A stretch of DNA of 64,000 nucleotides from Symsagittifera roscoffensis (GCF_963678635.1 NC_087063.1:34322540-34386539); one strand, 5' to 3'; shown: positions 33,453 to 45,769, numbered from the stretch's first letter. Program-made: numbers and translations. Notes: generated from the sequence alone by a model not told the origin.

Positions 33453-36400
33453 AAATATTGAGTCCTATGAAATTAGTAGGACCTATTCGTTTAGCTAGCC
33501 TCAGCTCAATTTGGAACGATTCTGTTGTGCAGGATAATTCGCCGCGCATGAGGAATTCGTGTTGCGCTCTCAGCATCATTAATAAATTCTTTACAGCGCA
33601 TAATTTAGTCCAGAACAAGGCAAATTTTTCAAAACACCCAGAACTGCACAAAAATTGATCGGAGATGATATATTTTTTCACATTTGAACTCAGGAAATTG
33701 ATATTTTCAATGGCGTAATAAAAAAATGTGTTGAAAATTTTTATTCCGATTTGGTGAAAATTGACTCAATAAAACAACCACACCGAGCATAAATAGTCCG
33801 TTTTCTTCGAAAGTCGGAACAATAATGCGCATCTTTCAGATTAGTTCAGTCACTCTATTTTCTCATAAATAGTCAGTGAACTGCAAAAAATAGCTATCTA
33901 TTTTTAATCCGGGGTCTGCTTGTGAGATAATAAAATGAAATCTGATCTTCAGCTCCTCGGAAAAGTAAAATATGCATATAGCTTAAATGCACTGCTTTAG
34001 CAGACCGGCATTTTCAGCAGACCAGTTTAGCGGGGGCCAATAATTTAGCAGACCGATTTTTTAGCATAAATATTGAAAGTTGAGCCTTTTCACAGACCAA
34101 CGTAAAACAACAATGCATAATTAATCAATATACGTAAAAAGACGCTCAGTCTTGGGTCAAGCTACCCTAATTAAACAAACTATCTTACGATGATTCAACG
34201 ATACTATCAACTTCAAAAACGAAAGAGTGTAGATTATTTGGCGGCAAATCACTGATTTACGCGCACAAGGCAATCGTGCCGAATGATAGCGCAGCGGCGC
34301 AAGCGATTGCTTCTTGCCAATCCTGTCTTTAAAGAAGTTTTCCGACTTGCCAATTGATCTGAGTCTGTTAAAAGGTTGGGTTGCTAAAAACCGGTCTGCT
34401 AATTTCCCCAGCACCGGTTTAGCAAACCTCAGCTCATTTAACAGGTCAGAACGCTGACATCAAATGCGGCATAGGAATGTAGAGATTGCTTGGTCCACTG
34501 CACTTACATTCGACACAAAAAGAACTATGGGCGTAATTTAGTGCTTGGTAAGCAGTTTGTTTTGGTTAGAGTTTTGTTGACAAAAAGCGAGATAATTGGT
34601 ATAATTAAATTAGCTCAACTCCAAAAAATATCTTCTAACTTTGGTCAATCCGTTTATTGGTCAATCAGCTGTTTGGTCATTCCACCCTGCTTTGAAACAA
34701 ACGTTTGCTAAAAGAGTTGATTTGCAATTTTTATACTTAAAAAGTAGGCTGCTGAAAAACCGATCCCCTTGTCTGCTGTTCTATTAACCAATGGAACAGC
34801 AGACAATCTCAACCTTACAATCTCCCCTACTTAGTGACCCGGAGAAAGCCCTCTCCAAGCATGTATTAATTCTGAAAACTTTTTCTGTATAAAATATGCA
34901 TTTCATACAAACTTGCAAATACAATTGGTTTTTGCATTTTTTCTGCGGGATTGCGTTTTAGGCTCTTGTTAACTATCCCCCCTTTTGGATCTTGTTGGCT
35001 ATTTCCCCCTATATATGTATTATTTTTGATAACCATTTTTCTGTATAAAATATGCCTTTCAAAAATGTCAAAACTTAGTTGGGTTTTCATTTATGTACAT
35101 TCGTCTTTGTATTACTCACTATTTGTATCATATCGACATAAAAATTTTAATTAAAAAATTTTTCCGAGAATCGTTTCGAGCTATTGAAAAATTGGCAGCC
35201 AAATTTAAATTTCTGAAAATCGAAGTAGGGGGAAATAAATAACAAGATCCCTTTTTATGCTATTAATCACACAAATTAATGTTTCAATTCTGTTTTAGTT
35301 GGTAATACGGTTAGTATTGAACAAATCTAAACTCAAAGGCTAAACTCAAATTTAGCGTTTGAAAAATCCATATTTCCTACCCCTCTCAAATCGAATTGGG
35401 AAATTGTACTGTTGATCCAACAAATGATTCCACATTTCTCAGAAATACAAAATAGGCATATATGCACTACTCTACTTGGTATTCTTTTATAATACTAACA
35501 AAAATTTCCCTATTTCTCAGAAAAACAATAGGGAAATTGCAATTTTTAGTATTATAAAATACGCATATCAAATACGCCTCATATGGAATAAATTAGCCCT
35601 ACATTGCGAAGTATAGGACGTCAAGCAGACGGGATTTCAGGCCAATCGGCAAAAACAGAGACTTCAGGCTGAAAAATGAAAACTTTTTAAGTGAAAAACC
35701 ATGTGCTCAAAACGCAACAATAAATGAAGCTTTTCTTAGATTATAGATTATGCATTTCAAAAACTGATCTATTTAAGGAAATGAAAAAGTCACAGTTAAA
35801 TTTTAGTAAAACACAACAATTCTAATGGACACGATTTTAGCTATAGTGGTCAAAACAGTGTGTATATAGTCATATTGGCAACATTTTCTTGCAATTGAAA
35901 AGTTTATAGTTCGAACTGAAGTCTTTTCGACTTGAAGTCCCGTCGGATTTGTCACAGACCCAAAATTGGGAAATTACAGACAAAATTTATCATTTTGAAC
36001 TTTCACCTGAAGTCCCTTCTAGTATATCTGCACTTGTACTTTTACGCAAATTACATGTATCTGACCTCGCCGCTCAATGTTGCTTTGCCCCCAGTGTAAA
36101 TTTATCTATTTTGTTTCAAGCCCTTAGAATATATAGAGATTGGCTATGGTGGAAACCCTTTTACTGTAAGTACGGAATGCGCGAAAATAAAAAACAGCCT
36201 ATCAGATTTCAGTTATCTAAAACTTGAAAAGAAAGTAAACATTTCCAGAGACTGAATATTGATATTGGCCAAATAAAAAAACGGCAGAAATATGCAAAAT
36301 TTTCAAGTTGTCCTTGACCGCCAGGAAATCAAAACAAATTTTACATTTCAAGGGTTTCGTTATGGAAGAAGCAAAATATTGCTTCATTTAATTCATTTTA

Positions 36401-37059
36401 ATTGAACAGTAATTGCTCCTTTTTAAAAATTGACTTTCGGCTATTTTTGTTTTCGGTCCTTCGCTCACGAGTTTTTTTTTCGTCATTCGGTCCTTCGCGC
36501 TTGAGAATAGCCCCCATTGATAGCCTCACAATTTCTCATAGAGCATTTGGAAGTTAGACGACCGTAAAAAACGAAATTTAGACGATAACTCTATGTGAAT
36601 TTAAACGTTAAGTACTGGGCCAACAAATCTGTTTGTTCAGATTAAAGTTACACAAAATTTAAAAAAGTATATGATCACAGAATTGATCAAAGTTTTGAAG
36701 TTTGGCTATAATTTTTAGAATTTAATTGTATGACGTGAAATCGAAAAAGTAAGTTTCAATTCTTAAAAGCCTAACCTATACAATTGTGACATTAATAGTT
36801 TGATTAGTGGTTGGACAATCAGTATTTATTCAACCAATTTTTAAAAAGTCAGTAAACAAATTTCACGCATTTGCACGCAAGTTATTGTCTAAATTGCGTT
36901 ATTTTGTAATCGTCCAATTTGCTTGCCGCCGGGGTTGACCTCCATAAACCAAAAATGCTTATCTTATATTTCCTTACACCGAAAATGTTAGTAGTGTTAG
37001 TTTTTCTAAATGGTGAATTGAAAAATGTTTCGTAAACGTTACTTATAATTTGAAAATTA
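33453..37059. repeat. Repeat R, copy B, right part
   Basis: 33453-34207 matches 186-941, and 34208 to about 36985 matches 39405 to about 42123. CTAT at 34204-34207 is the unoccupied version of the E2 target. It contains an old copy of the 9-bp-duplication MITE at 35608-35961 (present at the same place in copy A, so it predates R duplication). No coding frame is conserved between the two copies, so R is treated as non-coding. Confidence 0.8.
35608..35961. mobile_element. Degraded MITE inside R (family of 10224-10680)
   Basis: Left end GTATAGGACGTCAAGCAGACG, right end CTTGAAGTCCCGTCGG...CAGACCC: recognisable but diverged ends of the GGGTCT family. The orthologous copy in R-A is at 40764-41118. 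Confidence 0.6.
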
Positions 37060-37470
37060 TGAGTTAGGACCGATGTGGTATAACTCATAGAGTAATTTCG
37101 GATAGGGTACACCGTCTGCTCGTCACGCTATCTTATTTTCGGCCGGATAGATTCGTGCAACTTCTTAGTCTAATACCGATCCTAATCTTACTCTTATACT
37201 TTCTAGTCTCAGGGTGTTTAACTAGTCTCTGCTAGGCTCAATAGATCTAGGGTATACTGGTTTGTTGCGGCTGCTGAAGTTCTCTTGGAGAGACAACTAA
37301 TTTCTAAGTTAAATTCAAATCTCTCTGGTGCTGAAATTACAAGTAATTTCAGCACTTACAAATAAGTGGGTTGTTAGTTAGATGGATCATTATTGGTTAA
37401 TATTAAATACTTTACAGTGGTAAAATATCTAATTTATCCAATCATTAAATATAGTTTAGATCAGGTTCCA
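37060..37470 (-). repeat. Additional LTR copy (E1/E2 family)
   Basis: 411-bp LTR with intact ends, but flanks ATTA on the left and AAAG on the right, so no target duplication. It combines TTAGGACC (as E1) with CTTTCTAGTCTCAGGG (as E2). It is either a solo LTR with lost flanks or a product of recombination between elements. Confidence 0.8.
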
Positions 37471-38973
37471 AAAGGTCGAACAATTTTTTCAAACAATTAC
37501 TAGTTCTCAATTGGCAAGTTTTATTGGAAAAAATTTTCACCAACAGCGGATTGATCGTTTTCCTCTTTAGAGAGTAGTTAATTTTTAGTTAAAAAGCGCA
37601 TAGATTTTAAATTTAAGTCTCAAAACATTTTCCAATATGCAGCAAATAACTTGAAAACTTGAAACCGTTGAACTGAATTCGACCAACTCTTTTGATTTTA
37701 TCAATGCAGATGCAATCTTTTCTAAAAAAGCTCAACATAATGTATGGCATGACCAGTGGCGTGCGCATGCTTTTTAGGGTGGTGGTTTGATCGAACAGTT
37801 TTTTCTTCAAATTGATTTTACGAAAAGAATTAAAATTTTGCCAAAAACATTGGGAATAAAAATTGAAATATGGGTCTTTTTATTTAGGGTTGAAGAGAAA
37901 AGTATATCGATTCCGAAGAATGATTTTTTACTTTATCGTGGCTAGTCTAAGCTAAGGTGTTAACTTACTTAATCTTACATAGGGGTAGTGATTGTGTTCA
38001 AGGGTTGGAGAGTAGTAAATCGATCCACAAGGTCCAGGTATAATTAGAACGCAAGTAGTTCGTTAGATACTATTTTAAACTTACTAAGTCTAAGATCTAT
38101 CCTGGGTCTGGTAAGAGGAGGGTTCAAGTGAAGGATGAATAACCGAAGTTCTTCACTGTTTATCCTAATTTTGAATGGTTAGTTTTGTTTAAAAATTTCT
38201 ATTAGTCTTGGTTTTTTTGGAAGGGTTGGATAGTGAATCGACGTTTGAGGTCGTTAGACACTTGTTAAGTGGGTGGGGGAGAACAAAATTGTTCTTTTTG
38301 ATCCAAGGATAGGCCTTGATGATCAGGTTTTAAATTTAATGATCTAATTTTTAAAAGTAAGTGAAGATAAGTTTAATTTGGTGTAAATTTATTTTAAAAA
38401 AGATTTAGTTTTTTGAGGATATTAGTGAGCTTATGATTGCTGTTTTGTTTAGGTGATGAAGCTGGGACAACAGATGATTTTATGATTACTAACAATTTAT
38501 TGTGATGCTACTCATTTTTATTTTCATTTTCAATAAATATTTTTCAAACATGTTTTATATAAGGCTGCAGAAATTAAGAAAACGATCTGAGATCTTTTTA
38601 TCAATCGTTATTGTATTTTAATAATTTTGTTTAGCGCCTGAAATGATCATGAAGATTGACTTCAAAATTTTATGTTTGCAAATGAAAATCTAAATTCATT
38701 GCTAATAAGATTCTAAATATAAAAGTTTGTGTTGGCTTTTGCCGTACAATCATAAAACTATTTGGTAAGTTTCTACTTTGTCGTATGTCGTCTCTTGTTC
38801 GAGGTCTTCTTCCAATTCCGGGTAGTTCTGTTATCGTTCGGAATATCGGCTCTGATCTATTGAGTCGTAGAGACATTTCGATTAAATTATTATCGTATAA
38901 CATTTTGAAAATGTTTTGTCTAAATTCTAATCTATTTTTGGTTAAATCTAAGCTATTAAGATCTTATTCGAGA
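37471..38973 (-). mobile_element. 5' internal remnant of E2, with possible gag start
   Basis: Sequence just inside the E2 5' LTR. The minus-strand ORF 38670-38903 (first Met at 38903; 77 codons; SEPIFRTITELPGIGRRPRTRD) starts about 70 bases after the primer site and may be the gag N-terminus that E1 has lost; this is inference. The rest shows no coding. A MITE-like end (CAGTGGCGTGCGCATGC) is at 37752. Confidence 0.5.
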
Positions 38974-38988
38974 CTTATAGTCGCACCA
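38974..38988 (-). promoter_or_regulatory. Primer-binding site of E2
   Basis: On the minus strand TGGTGCGACTATAAG begins two bases inside the 5' LTR; its plus strand reads ...GTCGCACCA, i.e. a tRNA 3' end with CCA. The exact tRNA cannot be named without a tRNA set. Confidence 0.7.
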
Positions 38989-38990
38989 GA

Positions 38991-39400
38991 TGAGTTATGA
39001 CCGATTTGGTTAACTCATAGAGTAATCTCGGATAGGGTACACCGTCTGCTCGTCACGCTATCTTATTTTCGGCCGGATAGATTCGTGCAACTTCTTAGTC
39101 TAATACCGATCCTAATCTTACTTTTATACTTTCTAGTCTCAGGGTGTTTAACTAGTTTCTGCTAGGCTCAATAGATCTAGGGTATACTGGTTTGTTGCGG
39201 TTGCTGAAGTTCTCTTGGAGAGACAACTAATTTCTAAGTTAAATTCAAATCTCTCTGGTGCTGAAATTACAAGTAATTTCAGCACTTACAAATAAGTGGG
39301 TTGTTAGTTAGATGGATCATGATTGGTTAATATTAAATACTTTACAGTGGTAAAATATCTAATTTATCCAATCATAAAATGTAGTTTAGATCAGGTTCCA
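38991..39400 (-). repeat. LTR of element E2 (5' LTR)
   Basis: 410-bp partner of 942-1350, followed by CTAT (39401-39404), matching 938-941. Together with the empty site at 34204-34207 this defines E2 as one insertion spanning 942-39400, now mostly filled by later insertions and deletions. Confidence 0.88.
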
Positions 39401-42125
39401 CTATCAACTTCAAAAAAGAAAGAGTGTAGATTATTTGGCGGCAAATCACTGATTTACGCGCACAAAGCACTCGTGCCGAATGATAGCGCAGCGGCGCAAG
39501 CGATTGCTTCTTGCCAGTACTGTCTTTAAAGAAGTTTTCCGACTTGCCAATTGATCTGAGTCTGTTAAAAGGTTGGGTTGCTAAAAACCGGTCTGCTAAT
39601 GTCCCCAGCACCGGTTTAGCAAACCTCAGCTCATTTAACAGGTCAGAACGCTGACATCAAATGCGGCATAGGAATGTAGAGATTGCTTGGTCCACTGCAC
39701 TTACATTCGACACAAAAAGAACTATGGGCGTAATTTAGTGATTGGTAAGCAGTTTGTTTTGGTTAGAGTTTTGTTGACAAAAAGCGAGATAATTGGTATA
39801 ATTAAATTAGCTCAACTCCAAAAAATATCTTCTAACTTTTATCAATCCGTTTATTGGTCAATCAGCTGTTTGGTCCTTCCACCCTGCTTTGAAACAAAAG
39901 ATTGCTAAAAGAGTTGATTTGCAATTTTTATACTAAAAAAGTAGGCTGCTGAAAAACCGATCCCCTTGTCTGCTGTTCTATAGCCAATGGAACAGCAGAC
40001 AATCTCAACCTTACAATCTCCCCTACTTAGTGACCCGTAGAAAGCCCTCTCCAAGCATGTATTAATTCTGAAAACTATTTCTGTATAAAATATGCATTTC
40101 ATACAAACTTGCAAATACAATTGGCTTGTGCATTTTTTCTGCGGGATTGCGTTTTTAGGCCCCTGTTAACTATCCCCCCTTTTGGATCTTGTTGACTATT
40201 TCCCCCTATGCATGTATTATTTTTGACAACCATTTTTCTGTATAAAATATGCCTTTCAAAAATGTCAAAAGTTAGTTGGGGTTTCATTTATGTACATTCG
40301 TCTTTGTATTACTCACTATTTATATCATATCGACATAAAATTTTTAATTAAATAAATTTACCGAAAATCGTTTCGAGCTATTGAAAAATTGGCAGCCAGA
40401 TTTAAATTTCTGAAAATCGAAATAGGGGGAAATAAATAACAAGATCCCTTTTTATGCTATTAATCACACAAATTAATGTTTCAATTCTGTTTTAGTTGGT
40501 AATACGGTTAGTATTGAACAAATCTAAACTCAAAGGCTAAACTCAAATTTAGCGTTTGAAAAATCCATTTTTCCTACCCCTCACAAATCGAATTGGGAAA
40601 TCCAATAAATGATTCCACATTTCCCAGAAATACAAAATAGGCATATATGCACTACTCTACTTGGTATTCTATTATAATACTAACAAAAATTTCCCTATTT
40701 CTCAGAAAAACAAAATACGCATATCAAATACGCCTAATATGGAATAAATTAGCCCTAAATTTCGAAGTGTAGGACGTCAAGCAGACGGAATTTCAAGCCA
40801 ATTGGCAAAAACAGAAACTTCAGGCTGAAAAATGAAAAATTTTTTAAGTGAAAAACCATTTGCTCAAAACGCAACAATAAATGAAGCTTTTCTTAGATTA
40901 TAGATTATGCATTTCAAAAACTGATCTATTTAAGGAAATGAAAAAGTCACAGTGAAGTTTTAGTAAAACACAACAATTCTAATGGACAAGATTTTAGCAA
41001 TAGTGGTCAAAACAGTGTGTACATAGTCATATTGGCAACATTTTCTTGCAATTGAAAAGTTTATAGTTTGAACTGAAGTCTTTTTGACTTGAAGTCCCGT
41101 CGGCTTTGTCGTAGACCCAAAATTGGGAAATTACAGATAAAATTTATCATTTTGAAATTTCACCTGAAGTCCCTTCTAGTATATGTGCACTTGTACTTTA
41201 CGCAAATTACATGTATCTGACCTCGCCGTTCAATGTTGCTTTGCCCGCAGTGTAAATTTATCTATTTTGTTTTAAGCCCTTAGAATATATAGAGATTGGC
41301 TATGGTGGAAACCCTTTTACTGTAAGTACGGAATGCGCGAAAATAAAAAACAGCCTATGAGATTTCAGTTATCTAAAACTTGAAAAGAAAGTAAACATTT
41401 CCAGGGACTGAATATTGATATTGGCCAAATAAAAAAAACGGAAATATGCAACATTTTCAAATTGTCACTGACCGCCGCGAAATCAAAACAAATTTTACAT
41501 TTCAAGGGTTTCGTTATGGAAGAAGCAAAATATTGCTTCATTTAATTCATTTTAATTGAACAGTAATTGCTCCTCTTTAAAAATTGACTTTCGGCTAATT
41601 TTGTTTTCGGTCCTTCGCCCACGAGTTTTTTTCGTCCATTCGCTCCTTCGCGCTTGAGAATAGCCCTCATGTATAGCCTCACCATTTCTCATAGAGCCTT
41701 TGGAAGTTAGACGACCGTAAAAAACGAAATTTAGACGATAACTCTATGTTAATTTAAACGTTAAGTACTGGGCCAACAAATCTGTTTGTTCAGATTAAAG
41801 TTACACAAAAATAAAAAAGTATATAATCACAGAACTGATCAAAGTTTAAAATACTTAATAGAATTTAATTGTATGACGTGAAATCAAAAAAGTAAGTTTA
41901 ATTTCTTAAAAGCCTAACCTATACAATTGTGACAATAAAAGTTTGATTAGTGGTTGGACAATCAGTATTTATTCAACCAGTTTTTTTTAAAAGTCAGTAA
42001 ACAATTTTCACGCATTTGCACGCAAGTTATTGTCTAAATTGCGTTATTTTGTGATCGTCCAATTTGCTTGTCGCCCGGGTTGACCTCCATAAACCGAAAA
42101 TGCTTATCTTACATTTCCCCACACC
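39401..42125. repeat. Repeat R, copy A, right part
   Basis: Continuation of 1-941 after E2. Closely matches 34204 to about 36985, including the embedded MITE (40764-41118). The right end is near CCGAAAATGCTTATC at about 42095-42125, after which the copies diverge. Confidence 0.75.
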
Positions 42126-43124
42126 GAAAACGCTTATCATACAATTGCCTACATCAAATGTATGGAAAAATGCTAATCATACAATTTTCATACAATTTTT
42201 TAAAAAAGTTTCCAAGTAAAGTTGAACTTGCCCCAAAAATTTTTTCGTTTTTTTTTTCAACCTCAAATCGAATTTTGTACTCAAACAAACATTTTCCAGT
42301 AAAAAAAATTTGCATGCAAATTTTAATTTTTAGTTTGCTTAACGTAGTCCACAATGCACAAAAATTAAAGTTTTTTCCGTTTCTCTGGATTTTTTTTTCA
42401 AACAAGCTAAAAACTCCTGTTTTTTTTTTCGTGTGGCATGTTTATATATGCCTTGATCAATGTTTGATAAGTTGAAAATTCACTTTTTAAAAAAATCATC
42501 TTTGAAAAATTTTGCCAAAATTTAAAAGTTTGATGCTTTCACTATATCGTTTGTGAAGTAATCACTATTACAATTCAGATCGTTTCCAATGCATTGTCAA
42601 TGACAGACGATCAACCTTTTGGGAACTCTAGTGTTGAGTACACCATGGGTTTAGTCACTTGTGTTCGGTCACGAACACATCCCAAAAGATTTGAGAAAAA
42701 AATTTAGAAAAAATCAATTTTTTGGTTTATGAAAAAATGCTTGTCCTACACTTTTCATTTATGAAAAAATGCTTATCCTAGAATTTTTTAAAGAATTTTC
42801 TGAGTCTATGAAACTGTAGGAAATTGTAGGATAAGAATTTTTTCATGTATGGAAATTGTAGGACAAGCATTTTCTAAACCCCGTTCTCATAATTACAATT
42901 TATTCAATTGAAGCCTTTTCACAGATTAAATTATCTTCTTCATGTCCCAAAACGTCATTTGTCGTCTTAAGAGCTGTTGCCTGATTTGCCAACCACCTAG
43001 AAAATATATACACTATTTTAAGTAATTTTGTTGTCAGATTTCTTCCATAAAAACAGTTTGTGGCTCAGCCGATTCGTTATTCTTTTGCATAATTACTTCA
43101 CAAAATTTATAAAACATCTCAATT
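42126..43124. other. Region upstream of the lipase-J gene, with inverted repeats
   Basis: Non-coding. Contains a perfect palindrome TGTGTTCG-GTCA-CGAACACA (42660-42679), inside a wider pair CTTTTGGGA/TCCCAAAAG (42616-42624, 42680-42688). A fold-back pair AAAATGCTTGTCCTAC/GTAGGACAAGCATTTT lies at about 42736-42875 and resembles the end of repeat R. TATAAAAC just before the start codon is a possible promoter element. Confidence 0.5.
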
Positions 43125-45620
43125 ATGGATAAAATTTACATTTATCTGGACGATGCCAAACATCCAAGGGCATTTAGGCAAACTGGGAACATTCTCGATC
43201 AGATTGCTCGCGAGTTTCAAAAAGTGCATCCGCCTCAGATCCTGTTTGACATAACGGAAGATGAAAATAATCCTGCGCAGATAGCCACAGAAACTAACCC
43301 ATTGGTTCCTGGAAGATTTTACCGGTGGAAGACAGCCGAGGAAAAATGGCAGAATAAAGAGTTGGTTCAAAACGCCTTGTTTTGTTCACTTGCTTCTTAC
43401 GAGGATAGACCCTTGAGTTACCTGATGGACAAAAGGAGATTTCACAGTGTAACTCTTTTGATAGCAGCGAATCTTTATTTCGGCAAACAAGTTGCGTCCC
43501 TTTTTATCTCAACTTCGGAAGGATTCGGCAAACAGAAAAAGACGCTAATTATTGCATTCAGAGGAACCAAAACCTTTGAAGACGTTGTCTCAGACTTCAA
43601 AATTGGGTTCAAGACCGATTCGACTTTCGTTGGCAAAATCCACGGTGGCTTTCTTCAGAGGATGCAATCTGTTTCCACTGAGAAAATCTTTCAGCTTGCC
43701 AAAATAAACGAGGTTGATGAGATCGTAACATGCGGCAGCTGCCTTGGAGGCGCTGTATCTTCTTTAGTCCACCTGAAGCTACTTTACGATCTTGAGAATA
43801 ACGCCAGCGGCGATGATCCTGTTATAGATGCCGAGAACCTTGTCAACGTGACTTTTGCAGCTCCTATGATTGGCAATTACGAGTTGGCAAAACATGTTAA
43901 TGAAAAGCAGTATGCAAGAAACATGTTTCATTTTTCGTTCGTGGGTGACATTGTTCCCGTTGTATTGTCAGTTGGGCATGTGTTTGAGGTTCTAAAGCAG
44001 AATGTTTCTTTTGGAGTCGTAGGTGCAAAAACTGCCATTTTTTCTCAGATTCGAAAAATCATACCTCTATTCAAGTTTTGTCTGGCAGTTGCTGCAAATG
44101 TACTCGAAAATCCAGTGGCAAAGAACATACAGGGAGCGTTGAAATCTCTGAATGCTCCGCCTTCGAGTTTGTATAATGCATACACTGAGCTCAACTACGT
44201 TCCAATTGGAAAATATTTGCTGATTCAGAAATTGGATCAGGGTGTCAGCATTGAACATCTGAAAAATAACCCTAAAATAGTAGAAAGAGTTCTGCAGTCG
44301 GCGACTGACTTGGTTGTCAAAGATTATCTGGGTTCATTGTCAAAGATTCGCGAATTCCACTCACTTGACAATTATCGAGACCTAATAAAGACTTATTTTG
44401 GTGGGTTCGCGTTATTCGGGAAAGCGCAGATTTGCATCGAAAAGAAGGACTGCAAAATGTTTCAAGACGAGAACGACCACATCTACAATTTTGAAAGCGT
44501 CTGCTCATTTACTTGCGGAGCTTTCTGCACAAACTCTCAACCTCTAAACCAGAAGGTTCAAGACATCGTGTTTTGTAAAACCTGCTACGAGGATCAGGGA
44601 ACCATCGAGCACTTCTTCCATGTAACCTGCTCAAAGGATTTTCATCTCAATGAAAAGGAGAACCACGTTACTCGAAAATTCGATTGGGAAAATTTTACGG
44701 ACAACCCAGATGAATGGAAACAAATCTTCCTTGATCCGGATCTGGAAAGGTATAAAATACCGTTTTGGAAGGTTGGGCAAGCTATCGCGAGCAACGCTGC
44801 TGTTCCTGCCCGACAAATTTTTCAAATTCGTAGCCATCCAGCTCTCATAAGTGGTCTTTTAAATATGACTTTGTCCTCGGCAAAGACAAATGCAATTGGT
44901 ACAGCCGTTATGTTTGGCGTTAGCTTATCCTTTGACATCGCCCATTTTTTCCGCGGTAAAATCACAGCTAAGCAGTTAGTCGTGGCCACATTTGAGAGTT
45001 TCGCATCAAGTGTAGCTTCTGGAGGTGCGAGTATAGGAGCGTCTTCTGTTAGTGCTCTTGTAGGGAGCTTATTCGGGCCAGTTGGAACCATGCTGGGATA
45101 TTTTGCAGGTGGGCTGATTGGAGGTATTGTAGGTTACTGGGCTGGTAAAATGGGTGCGAAGAAAATTGCGGACAAAATGGGCTGGTGCAAACTACCAGAA
45201 GACGAGCAGAAAGCAGATGTGATTGTGGACGCGCTAGTACTTCTAGAAGTACCTCTTCCGAATGGAAATGTGGAGGAAATAATAGAGGAAGACGTTATGA
45301 AATGCTTCAGAAGGAAAGCGCTCAGATATCATCCTGATAAATTGACCGCCGATGCATCTGAGAGGGAGAAATCGGAATGTAAGCTGTCCTGGTGTTTGAT
45401 CTCGTTCTCAAGGAATACATTAGTAGCATATAGCAAAGACCCCCAATCCCTTTCAGGAAAAGTGGTGAAGCTTGTCAACAGAAATTGGAGGCGAAAAAAG
45501 GACCAAGTCGATATGCTGCGCATGAAGGAAAAGATAGAAGCACTTGGAAAAAAGCAGAAACCTGAGCTGGCGGTTGAAAAACCAAAATTTTGTCAAACAT
45601 TCACACAAAAAACTGACTAA
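43125..45620 (+). CDS. Class 3 lipase-like protein with C-terminal J-domain
   Basis: Intronless 831-codon ORF, clearly GC-richer than its surroundings. Lipase_3 fold at about 80-420: oxyanion strand LIIAFRGTK (141-149), nucleophile elbow CGSCLGGA (203-210), Asp in VGDIVP (D275), probable His in EFHSLDNY (H412). The usual elbow is GHSLGG; here the nucleophile position is Cys (C206) and the preceding residue Ser. A Cys-rich segment follows (C460, C464, C468, C484, C487, C502, with nearby His), perhaps zinc-binding. Next is a glycine-rich hydrophobic segment (about 575-680; GGLIGGIVGYWAG), possibly membrane-inserting. A divergent J-domain with HPD (736-738, RYHPDKL) follows, with a basic tail. 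The likely role is an Hsp70-recruiting, lipid-associated protein; catalysis is uncertain. No poly(A) hexamer is evident just after the stop. It could be a host gene, a retrocopy or horizontally acquired. Confidence 0.88.
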   Translation: MDKIYIYLDDAKHPRAFRQTGNILDQIAREFQKVHPPQILFDITEDENNPAQIATETNPLVPGRFYRWKTAEEKWQNKELVQNALFCSLASYEDRPLSYLMDKRRFHSVTLLIAANLYFGKQVASLFISTSEGFGKQKKTLIIAFRGTKTFEDVVSDFKIGFKTDSTFVGKIHGGFLQRMQSVSTEKIFQLAKINEVDEIVTCGSCLGGAVSSLVHLKLLYDLENNASGDDPVIDAENLVNVTFAAPMIGNYELAKHVNEKQYARNMFHFSFVGDIVPVVLSVGHVFEVLKQNVSFGVVGAKTAIFSQIRKIIPLFKFCLAVAANVLENPVAKNIQGALKSLNAPPSSLYNAYTELNYVPIGKYLLIQKLDQGVSIEHLKNNPKIVERVLQSATDLVVKDYLGSLSKIREFHSLDNYRDLIKTYFGGFALFGKAQICIEKKDCKMFQDENDHIYNFESVCSFTCGAFCTNSQPLNQKVQDIVFCKTCYEDQGTIEHFFHVTCSKDFHLNEKENHVTRKFDWENFTDNPDEWKQIFLDPDLERYKIPFWKVGQAIASNAAVPARQIFQIRSHPALISGLLNMTLSSAKTNAIGTAVMFGVSLSFDIAHFFRGKITAKQLVVATFESFASSVASGGASIGASSVSALVGSLFGPVGTMLGYFAGGLIGGIVGYWAGKMGAKKIADKMGWCKLPEDEQKADVIVDALVLLEVPLPNGNVEEIIEEDVMKCFRRKALRYHPDKLTADASEREKSECKLSWCLISFSRNTLVAYSKDPQSLSGKVVKLVNRNWRRKKDQVDMLRMKEKIEALGKKQKPELAVEKPKFCQTFTQKTD

Positions 45621-45769
45621 TTTGATAAATTGCGTTTTTTGGCATTATGGATAGATAGTGAAGCAAAAGATGATTAATTAGTGTCCTATTTCAACCAGCA
45701 ACTTACAAGGAACGATATATTTGGTTATTATTTTAACCAATCAGCTACCAAAAGAAATTTTGTAAGAGG

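Noticed and set aside
1-42125. Polinton or virus-like interpretation of repeat R
   Set aside because: R has no conserved reading frame between its two copies and no visible long terminal inverted repeats.
42068-42475. 135-codon ORF at the right end of repeat R
   Set aside because: Low-complexity Phe/Lys-rich translation of T- and A-runs, not conserved in the other R copy.
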